Of a DNA stretch of 64,000 nt, positions 1 to 8,220 are shown one piece after another. The first letter of the stretch is position 1. Each line of letters starts with the position of its first letter. The notes beneath the pieces are model-generated. The model did not search any database. It saw nothing but the letters and a program-made list of their open reading frames with translations, and was not told the origin of the DNA. This DNA is from Balneola sp. (GTDB taxonomy: Bacteria; Bacteroidota; Rhodothermia; Balneolales; Balneolaceae): contig NZMW01000010.1 of assembly GCA_002694685.1 (NCBI GenBank), positions 186,001 to 250,000 of the forward strand, in the 5' to 3' direction. Made by a program: the position numbers and the translations under genes.

Positions 1-72
1 GAGTTCGAAGACTGCCTGCGCATTGACAGCGTGCTTAAAGAAATTCAACTGGTTACTGAAATAAAAGGATAA
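1..72 (+). CDS. 3' end of an unidentified protein-coding gene (partial)
   Basis: Frame 1 is open from the first base and stops at TAA (70-72), giving 23 residues that end in LVTEIKG. It stops four bases before the purQ ATG, so it is probably the upstream partner of purQ in the same transcript. In many genomes that partner is PurS or another purine gene, but the visible tail does not match a PurS C-terminus that I recognise, so no function is assigned. It could also be a chance open frame, although the tight spacing favours a real gene end. Confidence 0.5.
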   Translation, partial: EFEDCLRIDSVLKEIQLVTEIKG

Positions 73-76
73 AGAA

Positions 77-775
77 ATGCCCACATTTGGCGTAATAGTA
101 TTCCCCGGCTCCAACTGCGATCATGACGCATATCATGCCATGAAACACGTAATGAACTGCGATGTGAAATTCCTCTGGCACAAAGAAACCGACCTTTCTA
201 ATATTGATTTTCTGATTGTCCCAGGCGGATTTTCCTATGGTGACTATCTTCGTTCCGGCGCCATTGCCCGCTTCTCTCCTATTATGCAGGAAGTGGTGAA
301 GTTCGCTGAAAAAGGCGGACCTGTAATGGGCATCTGTAACGGATTCCAGATTTTGCTGGAAGCGGGGTTGATTCCGGGTGCAATGATGCACAATCAGAAG
401 CTCAAGTTTGTATGTAAAGATGTTTTTATCCGATGTGAGACAACAAATTCGTTATTCACGAATTCACTAGAAAAAGGACAGGTTTTTGATATTCCTGTTT
501 CTCACGGAGAAGGAAATTATTTTATTGACCAAAATGGATTGAAATCTCTTCAGGATAATGACCAGGTTCTTTTCAGATACTCTAACGCCAACGGTGAACT
601 GACAGAAGAAGCCAACTTTAATGGATCGATCGACAGCATAGCTGGTATTTGTAACACCGGGCGCAATGTTTTGGGTATGATGCCTCACCCCGAAAGAGCA
701 ATGGAGAAAATTCTTGGCTCAGAAGACGGAAAGCCAATTTTCGAGTCTATTTTGAACGCCCTTTCAGTAGCTTAA
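77..775 (+). CDS. purQ: Phosphoribosylformylglycinamidine synthase, glutaminase subunit PurQ
   Basis: This is the class I glutamine amidotransferase subunit of FGAM synthase (de novo purine synthesis, step 4). It hydrolyses glutamine and channels ammonia to PurL in the cytoplasm. The 232-aa product has the family's usual length. It opens with a VFPGSNCD motif, carries the nucleophile elbow GICNGFQ with catalytic Cys87, and ends with the PHPER motif giving His204 and Glu206, so the Cys-His-Glu triad is complete. The ATG start follows the preceding stop by four bases. The lptB ATG comes nine bases after its stop, suggesting co-transcription. PurL is not in the window. Confidence 0.97.
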   Translation: MPTFGVIVFPGSNCDHDAYHAMKHVMNCDVKFLWHKETDLSNIDFLIVPGGFSYGDYLRSGAIARFSPIMQEVVKFAEKGGPVMGICNGFQILLEAGLIPGAMMHNQKLKFVCKDVFIRCETTNSLFTNSLEKGQVFDIPVSHGEGNYFIDQNGLKSLQDNDQVLFRYSNANGELTEEANFNGSIDSIAGICNTGRNVLGMMPHPERAMEKILGSEDGKPIFESILNALSVA

Positions 776-784
776 CTGATATCT

Positions 785-1546
785 ATGAGCACAGAGACCC
801 AACCGGAATTAATCTTGCATAGCGAAGGGCTGGTAAAGCGCTATCGCAAGCGAACGGTTGTGGAAGATGTCTCCATCAATGTAAAACAAGGCGAAGTTGT
901 GGGTCTTTTAGGGCCGAATGGTGCTGGTAAAACCACGACCTTTTATATGATGGTTGGTTTAGTGACCCCCAATGCCGGGAAAATCTTCCTAAACGATAAA
1001 AACCTGACCGGAGAGCCCATGTACAAACGCGCTCGAATGGGAATTGGATATCTTGCTCAGGAAGCCAGCGTTTTTCGAAACCTGACGGTTCGTGAAAACC
1101 TTGAATCGGTTCTTCAATTTCTTTCCGTTCCTAAAAAAGAAATGGACCTAAAAGTCGATAAGCTAATCGATGAGTTTGGACTTCACAAAGTTGTGGATAG
1201 CAAGGGCTACAGCCTTTCGGGCGGTGAGCGAAGGCGATGCGAGATTGCCAGAGCCCTAGTCACAGATCCTAAGTTCATTTTACTGGACGAACCCTTTGCC
1301 GGGGTCGATCCTATCGCTGTAGAGGACATTCAACAAATAGTTTCGGGTCTGCGGCATCAAAATATTGGCATTCTGATCACAGACCATAATGTGCATGAAA
1401 CGCTTGCTATAACAGACCGGGCCTACCTCATGTTTGAAGGAAATATATTAATGGAGGGCTCTGCAGATGTGCTTGCTGAAGATGAAAAAGCGAAGAGACT
1501 CTATCTTGGTAAACAATTTAAATTAGATCGATACACCCCAGATTAA
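785..1546 (+). CDS. lptB: LPS export ABC transporter ATP-binding protein LptB
   Basis: This is the cytoplasmic ATPase of the LptBFGC complex, which extracts lipopolysaccharide from the inner membrane and pushes it along the Lpt bridge. The 253-aa product is a single ABC domain: Walker A GPNGAGKT (43-50), signature LSGGE (144-148), Walker B ILLDEP (165-170) and switch His201. The [11 protein letters not shown] stretch after the signature and the C-terminal YLGKQF element are typical of LptB rather than of amino-acid importers. The permease genes lptF/G are not nearby. It sits between purQ and a rhodanese gene with gaps of 9 and 11 bases. Confidence 0.93.
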   Translation: MSTETQPELILHSEGLVKRYRKRTVVEDVSINVKQGEVVGLLGPNGAGKTTTFYMMVGLVTPNAGKIFLNDKNLTGEPMYKRARMGIGYLAQEASVFRNLTVRENLESVLQFLSVPKKEMDLKVDKLIDEFGLHKVVDSKGYSLSGGERRRCEIARALVTDPKFILLDEPFAGVDPIAVEDIQQIVSGLRHQNIGILITDHNVHETLAITDRAYLMFEGNILMEGSADVLAEDEKAKRLYLGKQFKLDRYTPD

Positions 1547-1557
1547 ATAGTAGCATA

Positions 1558-1878
1558 ATGAAAGAAGTAACAGTACAAGAGCTCAAAGAAAAACGAGAAG
1601 CTAACGAAGAGTTTTTCCTGCTGGATGTTCGTGAGGATGTTGAATACCTGGTTTCTAATCTTGATGGAGAGCACATCCCCTTAGGGCAGTTGCAAAACAG
1701 AATGAAAGAGCTTGAAGAAAAAAAGAACGAAGAAGTTATTGTGATGTGCCGAAGTGGAAACCGCAGCTCAAGAGCCGTTTCTTATTTGGAAAGTCAGGGC
1801 TTTGAGAATGCCAGCAACCTGAAAGGTGGAATGAAAGCCTGGGCGTCAGAGATCGACCCATCAGTTCCGGTTGCGTAG
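1558..1878 (+). CDS. Rhodanese-like domain protein
   Basis: A single small rhodanese domain (106 aa), the GlpE/PspE size class, which typically carries sulfur as a cysteine persulfide. The active-site loop CRSGNRS begins at Cys64, and the N-terminal LLDVRE motif (21-26) is the conserved structural Asp/Arg element. There is no signal peptide, so it should be cytoplasmic. It is the last gene of the apparent purQ-lptB-rhodanese run and is followed by a strong stem-loop. The physiological sulfur donor and acceptor cannot be told from sequence. Confidence 0.9.
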   Translation: MKEVTVQELKEKREANEEFFLLDVREDVEYLVSNLDGEHIPLGQLQNRMKELEEKKNEEVIVMCRSGNRSSRAVSYLESQGFENASNLKGGMKAWASEIDPSVPVA

Positions 1879-1881
1879 TTT

Positions 1882-1909
1882 TTGTTCCGACGCAGAGCGG
1901 TCGGAACAA
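1882..1909 (+). terminator. Stem-loop after the rhodanese gene
   Basis: A perfect 10-bp inverted repeat, TTGTTCCGAC / GTCGGAACAA, with an 8-base loop lies four bases after the rhodanese stop codon. No long T-run follows on the plus strand, so it may be an imperfect intrinsic terminator or an RNA 3'-end stabiliser rather than a classic terminator. Confidence 0.45.
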
Positions 1910-1954
1910 GAGTAGAGTATGGTGACTCAGTTCCACCGGTTGTAATACAAAAAA

Positions 1955-2046
1955 GTCATTCCTGTGCAGACAGGAATCTGGATATCGTATAAGATAAAGT
2001 TAGTCTTTTCAACCAACCAGATCTCGGGCATTCGTCGCGAGATGAC
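1955..2046. repeat. Paired palindromic dispersed repeat, copy 1
   Basis: The segment starts GTCATTCCTGTGCAGACAGG, which contains the hairpin ATTCCTGT/ACAGGAAT. It ends with a related inverted arm reading ...CGTCGCGAGATGAC, so the outer ends GTCAT..CTGG and CCAG..ATGAC face each other. A similar arrangement occurs at 26337-26412 and a weaker one at 17314-17367. It lies in the convergent gap between the rhodanese gene and rho and contains no ORF. It is likely a small non-autonomous repeat family. Confidence 0.55.
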
Positions 2047-2055
2047 AAATTAATC

Positions 2056-3276
2056 TTATGCCAGCGTTGCAATCTGATTCAGAAGCTCTTGGTTGCTGTC
2101 TGTGTTTTTAAGCACTTTCAACAAGCCAAGCATGGATTCTTTTGGTGATTTCTTCAAAAGATATCTTCTTACCATATTGCGCTCTTCAAGAGAATCGGTA
2201 ATAAACTTATGCTCATTTCGAGTTCCCGAAGATGAGATGTTGATGGCCGGATAGATTCGATCGTTAGCCAACTCTCGATCCAGAACCAGCTCCATATTAC
2301 CCGTTCCTTTGAATTCTTCAAAAATCAGGTCATCCATTCTGGAATTGGTTTCGATCAAGCAAGTCGCGATGATAGTAAGTGAGCCACCGCCTTCAATTTT
2401 TCGGGCTGAACCAAAAATCTTCTTAGGGATTTCAAGGGCACGGATGTCTAAACCACCTGAAAGTGTTCTTCCGCTGTTAGATTGTACGGCGTTGTAGGCA
2501 CGTCCTAAGCGGGTAATAGAATCAATTAAAAGAACGGAATCCTCTCCCATTTCGGCTTTACGCTTAGCATAACCAAGAGCCATCTCCGTAATGCGAATAT
2601 GGCTTTGAGTGTTTTTATCATTAGAAGAAGCAAAAACTTCTGCTTGAGTAGAGCGAATGAAGTCCGTTACCTCTTCCGGTCGTTCATCAACAAGTAATAC
2701 ACTTACATGAATATCATCCGAGTGATTGTCATTAAGTGACTTGGCAATTTTCTTTAGCAGGACTGTTTTACCTGTTCGAGGAGGGGCTACAATCAATGAG
2801 CGCTGCCCTTTACCGATGGGTGCAACTAAATCAACGACCCGCATTTCAACATCATCCGCGTTGAACCCAAGTTTAATCCACTCTACAGGCATAATAGGAG
2901 TTTGTCTTTCAAAGCGACTGGATTTGGTCCAGGCTTCAACAGGCCTTCCATTTACAACATCTACTGAAGCGACGTGTTTATGACCTTTATTATCTTCTTC
3001 AAACTCACCTTCCAAGACAAGTCCAGGGCGCAGGTCTAATTCTTTAACCTCATCCGGCTTCAAAAAAGGGTCCTGTGGCTGATAGGTAAACTCATAATCC
3101 AGCTTTCGGATAAAGCCCCAACCTTTGGAGTTAATTTCTAAAACACCGGCATATCTCCCTGCAATTCCCTGGTTATTTTTCCAGTAAAATTTAGGGATGA
3201 ACACGTTCCCGCTTTTATTATTGTTTCGGTTACGGTTGTTCTTATTACGGTTCTTGTTGTTTTTTCTACGTGCCAT
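2056..3276 (-). CDS. rho: Transcription termination factor Rho
   Basis: Hexameric RNA-dependent ATPase that terminates transcription. The 406-aa product has a very basic, Asn-rich N-terminus (residues 4-21 almost only K, N and R) instead of the helical N-domain of E. coli Rho. An OB-fold RNA-binding region follows at about 35-110. The RecA-like core has Walker A APPRTGKT (164-171), Walker B VLLIDS (248-253), Q-loop LSGGLD (272-277) and the R-loop region near [14 protein letters not shown] (321-334). It appears monocistronic, with its own upstream gap of about 165 bp. N-terminal low-complexity extensions are common in Bacteroidota-related Rho proteins. Confidence 0.97.
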   Translation of the reverse strand: MARRKNNKNRNKNNRNRNNNKSGNVFIPKFYWKNNQGIAGRYAGVLEINSKGWGFIRKLDYEFTYQPQDPFLKPDEVKELDLRPGLVLEGEFEEDNKGHKHVASVDVVNGRPVEAWTKSSRFERQTPIMPVEWIKLGFNADDVEMRVVDLVAPIGKGQRSLIVAPPRTGKTVLLKKIAKSLNDNHSDDIHVSVLLVDERPEEVTDFIRSTQAEVFASSNDKNTQSHIRITEMALGYAKRKAEMGEDSVLLIDSITRLGRAYNAVQSNSGRTLSGGLDIRALEIPKKIFGSARKIEGGGSLTIIATCLIETNSRMDDLIFEEFKGTGNMELVLDRELANDRIYPAINISSSGTRNEHKFITDSLEERNMVRRYLLKKSPKESMLGLLKVLKNTDSNQELLNQIATLA

Positions 3277-3357
3277 TGATTAGTGCGTGTTGTTATCCTT
3301 CTCCTGAGATTGAAAAGTAAAATTCAAATATGTTTGTGTATTTAAAAAGGAGGGGAG

Positions 3358-3392
3358 GAAAAAAGAGGTGCGGATGTTTTTAAATCCGCACC
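3358..3392 (-). terminator. Intrinsic terminator of the TPR-gene transcript
   Basis: Read on the minus strand, the 9-bp perfect stem GGTGCGGAT/ATCCGCACC (arms 3384-3392 and 3367-3375, 8-base loop) is followed by TCTTTTTTCC. It lies about 50 bases past the stop of the TPR gene and before the rho start, so it should end the long leftward transcript and insulate rho. Confidence 0.8.
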
Positions 3393-3442
3393 ATTGAATT
3401 TAGTAGATGAGAAAAGATACAAATGTTTTTATTGATAGCAAA

Positions 3443-4774
3443 TTACCGAACGGTAACGGTCTCATTTATCCAGCTATAGCATGGTAAAAGAGAGCCATCA
3501 ATGGTTAATTTTTGTCCGTTCTCGAGATTAAGTGTGAAAAATTTGTCTTCCGTGGTTGGTGTTACTGCCTCATAACTAGGCATCTGTCGGTTTACTGTAC
3601 TTGAAACAGAAGGATCTTGTTGTTTAGCCTTATTCAAATAATCAATAACTAACCAGTAAACAACTCTATCTTCAGCACCTAATTTACGATCTTCTGTACA
3701 ACTAGTAATTCCTGCGGAATAAATAGTTGCCATTTTAATGTAAGCAGATCCGTTATTTGGATTTATTTTGATGGCGTCCTGCACATATTTTTTAGCAGTT
3801 GTTAACTTTTCAAGGTTAATGTTTACATCTGCAAGGTCTAATAATGCTTGGGTCTTCTGATTATCTGCTGAAGCTCGATTTAAAGCTTGGTTGAAAAACT
3901 TATCAGCCTCAGAGTAGTTAGCATTACCTTTAGCTAACTCGGCAAGCTGAAGTGCAGAGTTATAACTAGGGTCCAGCTCATTAATTTTGATAAGAGTTTC
4001 TTTACGCTTTTCACGATTTCCAGTCTCTTCATATGCTTTTTCTAAAGCCTTCCAAGCTGCTAAATCTTGTGGATTCTCTTCAACTATCGGCACGAAATAA
4101 CCGATTTGCTCTTCAGGAGATCCAAGAAGCTCCTGTTGCTGCTCCTCGATAAACTCAAGATTGTCTCCAGTGGCTAGTGGCTTCACTTTATCTATGAAAG
4201 CCTGAGCTTCTGCCTTGTCACCTTTACTTACAAGGTTGTCAAGAGCTAGACGTAGGTAATACCCATTTGCCATTCCAATGGCTCTCTCGGTGTCAATTTC
4301 AAAAAGCTCAATATAATCGTCATATGCCTTTTGAAGACCGTCTTCTACATAATCATAATTCTGCTGGTAAAACCGGCCACGATCAAAAATGATGTCGTAT
4401 CTGCTTTCAGGATTTGTACCGAACAACTCAAGGCTTTCATTTAAAAGCGTTAAGGCGGTATCTACGTGAGCAGATCTTAAAGCAGGGTCTTCTTTGGTTC
4501 TGCCGATTTCATCATAAATCTTAACCAAACGGCTGTATTGCTTCTCTAGGCTAAATTGTGGGTTGCCTTGTAGCTGTTCTGGTTTTGCACAAGCCATCCA
4601 TTTACCGTATCTGAGGGCAAATTCATATTCTCCATTCCGAAAATTCTCATAGAAAAGTGAATATGCAGCTAAAGGAGAAAGCCCATCAGGCGGAGCATCT
4701 TGGCAATTTGCCTGAGCTTGAGTGAGGGAAGAGCTAAGTAAAAGGAACCCTAAAAGTGTAATTAGTTGCTTCAT
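3443..4774 (-). CDS. Secreted tetratricopeptide-repeat protein
   Basis: A 443-aa protein with a clear signal peptide (about 1-21, cleavage near AQA-N), so it is probably periplasmic or outer-membrane associated. Residues about 225-350 show TPR-like helix pairs with regularly spaced Ala/Gly/Tyr and the phrases INELDPSYNSALQLAEL and INPNNGSAYIKMA, typical of repeat boundaries. TPR proteins scaffold other proteins; no enzyme motif is visible. It is the last gene of a leftward run, about 75 bases downstream of an outer-membrane protein gene, and is followed by an intrinsic terminator. A role with that neighbour is an inference from position only. Confidence 0.8.
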   Translation of the reverse strand: MKQLITLLGFLLLSSSLTQAQANCQDAPPDGLSPLAAYSLFYENFRNGEYEFALRYGKWMACAKPEQLQGNPQFSLEKQYSRLVKIYDEIGRTKEDPALRSAHVDTALTLLNESLELFGTNPESRYDIIFDRGRFYQQNYDYVEDGLQKAYDDYIELFEIDTERAIGMANGYYLRLALDNLVSKGDKAEAQAFIDKVKPLATGDNLEFIEEQQQELLGSPEEQIGYFVPIVEENPQDLAAWKALEKAYEETGNREKRKETLIKINELDPSYNSALQLAELAKGNANYSEADKFFNQALNRASADNQKTQALLDLADVNINLEKLTTAKKYVQDAIKINPNNGSAYIKMATIYSAGITSCTEDRKLGAEDRVVYWLVIDYLNKAKQQDPSVSSTVNRQMPSYEAVTPTTEDKFFTLNLENGQKLTIDGSLLPCYSWINETVTVR

Positions 4775-4849
4775 CGATCTAGTAGTTGTTTATACTATTA
4801 ACATGTAAACTAATCAGATAGTTTAAATATTATAAAATAGATTATTGTC

Positions 4850-6151
4850 TTAGTTCAATTTTTGACGGAAAAACATTAATTCTGATAAATTAACGGACAA
4901 ATTAAATGCCCAAATCTTTTCTCTTATCAAGTCGTTATTTGTTGTTCCTCTCAATCCATAGCGTATACTCAGATCTACAGAAGAGTTTGACCGTGGTGAA
5001 ATTATTCCTAAACCAGCAGAAAACCAAAGGGTGTTTATATCCTGGTTCTCAATGGTAAGGTGGCCTGAATCATAGGAAACACCGCCACTGTACCTAAAGT
5101 TAGAAAGAAACTTGGATGAATTTGTTCTATATGGGTGATACTCTCCCCCAATACCAGCCTTAATACGGTCACTCATCATAGACATTTCTTCGTTTGAGCT
5201 GAATGTGGACTCAAAATCGCCCCACTGCTCATAAAGACCTTCTACAGAGAAATTTACCAAAGTGCTTGGATAATAAGTCAATCCGGCGTTTAATTCTACA
5301 GGTAAAGAAATTTTCCCATTATCTGTTTCTCGAAGAAGCACCTCTTCATTCTGCCCACCAATTTGCTTACTAACTGTGACTTTCTCTTCGGCATCTATAG
5401 TAAAGGGTAGGTTGGCGGTTGCGCCAAAGCTCAGCCTGTCTTTATCTGAGAAGAGTTTTTGGAACGTAAACAGAGCGCCAAAACGATGCGAGAGGGCTGC
5501 GCCGGTGATTTTAGAGTCAAGGTTGCTTGTCGTGTAAGAGGTGTTTGAGAAAAAGACATCCTGCGAATTGTTTTCAGATACAAAAGCCAGTGCAGGTGCG
5601 TAACCAACAGAAAGATATTTATTGATATTCCATCCAAATCCGATTTCAAGTTTGCTGATACCTCCTGCCCCGCGAATATCAGAGGCATAACCGAGAGTAT
5701 TATCGGTTGAAATGCTTGAAGAGTCTGAGGTAACGAATCGATAATTTGAGCGGGTTACTGAGTACATGGAAGCAGACATGCCCAGCTTTTGACGAATAAT
5801 TGGAAACGTAAATTGAAAGTATCCAGCCTCAAGTAGTGTGTTAACGTTCGTTGAAGTAGAATTAGAGGTATTGTACTTAGAGAAGTTAAAGCCGGATGAT
5901 GCAGTAGTATATGCATTTTTACCCCACATCGCCGGGTTCTGCAGTGAATTGGAATCCATATTATCTAACGAAACACCGGATATTCCCAATCCATATTCTC
6001 TGGGGTTGTTGTTGTCAGTTGGGAAGCCTACCCCAAATAATGAGTAGAAAGACCCACTTCTCTTCTCGCTAGCTCCTTCAATTTGGGCAGCTAAGTTGGT
6101 GGCTGTGAAAAGAAGGGCTGTCAGTAATGTGAGTTTTTTAATCGTTTTCAT
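4850..6151 (-). CDS. Outer-membrane beta-barrel protein, family unassigned
   Basis: A 433-aa exported protein with signal peptide 1-22 (ending LAAQ) and long stretches of alternating hydrophobic/polar residues, aromatic-rich strands and Gly/Ser/Asn-rich turns, as in a transmembrane beta-barrel. The N-terminal FGVGFPTDNNNPREYGLGISG segment and the SLQNPAMWGKNAY phrase recall FadL/PorV-type barrels that carry an NPA motif. It starts four bases after the stop of the DUF4270-like lipoprotein gene, so the two are almost certainly translated from one message and may form a barrel-lipoprotein pair. The substrate is unknown. Confidence 0.75.
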   Translation of the reverse strand: MKTIKKLTLLTALLFTATNLAAQIEGASEKRSGSFYSLFGVGFPTDNNNPREYGLGISGVSLDNMDSNSLQNPAMWGKNAYTTASSGFNFSKYNTSNSTSTNVNTLLEAGYFQFTFPIIRQKLGMSASMYSVTRSNYRFVTSDSSSISTDNTLGYASDIRGAGGISKLEIGFGWNINKYLSVGYAPALAFVSENNSQDVFFSNTSYTTSNLDSKITGAALSHRFGALFTFQKLFSDKDRLSFGATANLPFTIDAEEKVTVSKQIGGQNEEVLLRETDNGKISLPVELNAGLTYYPSTLVNFSVEGLYEQWGDFESTFSSNEEMSMMSDRIKAGIGGEYHPYRTNSSKFLSNFRYSGGVSYDSGHLTIENQDINTLWFSAGLGIISPRSNSSVDLSIRYGLRGTTNNDLIREKIWAFNLSVNLSELMFFRQKLN

Positions 6152-6155
6152 GCCG

Positions 6156-7367
6156 TTAATCCACTATGGATGTAATGATCAATTTAGGTCGAACGTCTTC
6201 TGGCGCTGTAGCCCCATAAATAAGAGTTGAGCGCAAGGTTCCGGCAATAGAGCCAATACCCAGAGCTAATTCCTCGATTTCCTGACTGCCAAAGATGATA
6301 TTATTTACAATGTTAGTAACTCTAACAGTATAATAGTCAGTGTCAGTAACTTTGGACCCACTTCTGAGAGGCGGAGTAAACTGATATTCATAAGATGGTT
6401 CAAAGCTGGTTACCGGGTGAAGCTGTATAGTTTGAACCGGCAGGCGCAAGTGATTCGGGGGTAAGCCTGAGGCTAATTCGTTGGCAGCTTCGTAAAAGAC
6501 CATTTCGGCCTTCACAATATTGCTTGTTGAAAAGTCTGCTTTAAGTACAGAATCAGGAAAAGAAACCGTACTCATTCCTTCAAGTGTTGAGTGGAGCGGG
6601 AATGCGGTGGGAGGATTTGTTGCACCTGTTCTGTTCAGGGTAAAACCATAATCATTTAGCCCAACAGAAACGGTATCCGGATCATCAGCTGCTGGCCTGT
6701 TGATAAGCAAGAAACGCAAGCCTGAAGCGGTTGGGAAGGAAATTTTGGAATTGTTTTGGTCTGATACTATTGCTAAACCTTGAAACTCGGAAACATATAA
6801 TGAGTCGAGGCTTGAATCATTACTGTTAAAGTAACTTTTATAAGTATCTACCCACTGCTCGTCCAAATCGACAATAATTTCACTATTGCTGCCAGTGGTA
6901 AAACTACCAATTTGATTGCCATACTGAATGTCATCATCGATTCTTAAAGAATTTCCCCGCCATTTTGAAGTGACTTCATGGACGGTGAATTGGGACTGCG
7001 AAAGGGTATCTCCATAGGGTGTTTCCAAACTATCAATTGAAATACCCAACTTTAGCTGGAAAGAACTAGATATTGCTACCGAATCCGGGATTTCAGGGGA
7101 AACAGTTGGCCGCAAGTACCCATTGGCAGTAATATCACCAAATAACTGGTCGGAATATTTACCGATTGGCATAACAAACAAACGGCCTGAATATCCATTA
7201 TAAGCCATTTCTTGGGTGCTTGATAGTGTAAGAGTATCGACCCTTAAAGCAGGTCGGTCAACAAAGTCACTGCCTACGCTTCCGGGGTCTTCACAGCCAT
7301 TGAAAATTATAAGTAAAGTTAACAGGGAGATACATAAGGAAAAGAAGCCCTTATTAGATCTGTTCAT
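6156..7367 (-). CDS. DUF4270-like lipoprotein
   Basis: A 403-aa lipoprotein: the signal sequence ends in a lipobox with Cys25 (LIIFNGC), followed by an EDPGSVGSDFVD segment. That opening, then a beta-rich domain of about 370 residues, resembles the DUF4270 family of Bacteroidota surface lipoproteins. Such genes are known to me beside a short glycogen/starch-synthase gene in flavobacteria, and here the upstream gene is exactly that, 30 bases away. The function of the family is unknown. The close coupling to the downstream barrel gene suggests an outer-membrane role. Confidence 0.7.
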   Translation of the reverse strand: MNRSNKGFFSLCISLLTLLIIFNGCEDPGSVGSDFVDRPALRVDTLTLSSTQEMAYNGYSGRLFVMPIGKYSDQLFGDITANGYLRPTVSPEIPDSVAISSSFQLKLGISIDSLETPYGDTLSQSQFTVHEVTSKWRGNSLRIDDDIQYGNQIGSFTTGSNSEIIVDLDEQWVDTYKSYFNSNDSSLDSLYVSEFQGLAIVSDQNNSKISFPTASGLRFLLINRPAADDPDTVSVGLNDYGFTLNRTGATNPPTAFPLHSTLEGMSTVSFPDSVLKADFSTSNIVKAEMVFYEAANELASGLPPNHLRLPVQTIQLHPVTSFEPSYEYQFTPPLRSGSKVTDTDYYTVRVTNIVNNIIFGSQEIEELALGIGSIAGTLRSTLIYGATAPEDVRPKLIITSIVD

Positions 7368-7397
7368 TAAATAAGTATTTAAATTGTTCTCTATCTA

Positions 7398-8201
7398 TTA
7401 TTCAGCATCAGAAATTGACCGATAGTATTCGGCAAACTTGTCAGATACATCTTCAGGAGAACCCTGGATTTTTTCTGGCTTGATACCTAACTCTTTGAAT
7501 ACGTCATCAAATTCGTCTTTCAGGTAGTTACCCGTCACAACATGATCACTGTATTTGAGGCCAAGCTTTAAAAGATCCACGCGTCCTTCTTCTGTAAGGT
7601 TGTCGATGTCGGTATCAGCTGGAAGTCCGAGAAGTTCTAACACACGCGCAGAATCAGAATCACCTTCGTTAATTGGGTGATGCAGGTTATACACGATTTG
7701 TGTGTTTTTGAAAATTTTCTCTTCCTTGTATTTAGTTCGCACTAAAAGAGGGATCAAACCAGCAGGCCAATCATGGCAGTGGATGATGTCCGGCTCCCAG
7801 CCGAGCTTAATAACTGTTTCCAGGACTCCTTTATTGTAGAAGGCAAGACGTTCGTCATTATCTTCGTAAAACTCGTCGGTATCTGGTTTTTTGAATAGGC
7901 CTTTTCTCTTGAAATAAGTGTCGTTATCGAGGAAATAAACCTGCAGCTTAGCATTGGGAATGCTGGCTACTTTAATTTTCATAGTCTCAACTTTATCTCC
8001 CACTTCAACTTCAATTCCTGAAAGGCGAATTACCTCATGAAGGCGATTTCGGCGATCATTGATTGAGCCATACTTGGGAAGCAGAATCCGAATTTCGAAT
8101 CCTTTGTCTTGAAGTGATGCAGGCAAGAACCGAAGTAGGTCGGCTGTATAAGTCATGCGTGCGAAGGGGGAAATTTCTGCTGCAACGTAAAGAATTTTCA
8201 T
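7398..8201 (-). CDS. Single-domain GT5 glycogen/starch synthase-like protein
   Basis: 267 aa that align by eye with only the N-terminal (acceptor-side) Rossmann domain of GT5 glycogen synthases: MKILYVAAEISPFAR at the start and WEPDIIHCHDWPAGLIPLL in the middle. The KVGGL motif that binds ADP-glucose in GlgA is replaced here by an ARMTYTADLLR stretch, and the whole C-terminal GT-B domain is absent. The frame is intact with no sign of a frameshift, and half-size versions are widespread in Bacteroidota. It is thus probably a stable family variant rather than a broken glgA. It lies 19 bases after the ComA-like gene. True glycogen synthase activity is doubtful. Confidence 0.85.
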   Translation of the reverse strand: MKILYVAAEISPFARMTYTADLLRFLPASLQDKGFEIRILLPKYGSINDRRNRLHEVIRLSGIEVEVGDKVETMKIKVASIPNAKLQVYFLDNDTYFKRKGLFKKPDTDEFYEDNDERLAFYNKGVLETVIKLGWEPDIIHCHDWPAGLIPLLVRTKYKEEKIFKNTQIVYNLHHPINEGDSDSARVLELLGLPADTDIDNLTEEGRVDLLKLGLKYSDHVVTGNYLKDEFDDVFKELGIKPEKIQGSPEDVSDKFAEYYRSISDAE

Positions 8202-8220
8202 AAATATATGCTCTCAGTGA

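Noticed and set aside
7398-8201. Reading the short GT5 gene as a broken glgA
   Set aside because: No leftover of the C-terminal domain or frameshift is found downstream, the next gene follows after 30 bases, and half-size forms are known in Bacteroidota.
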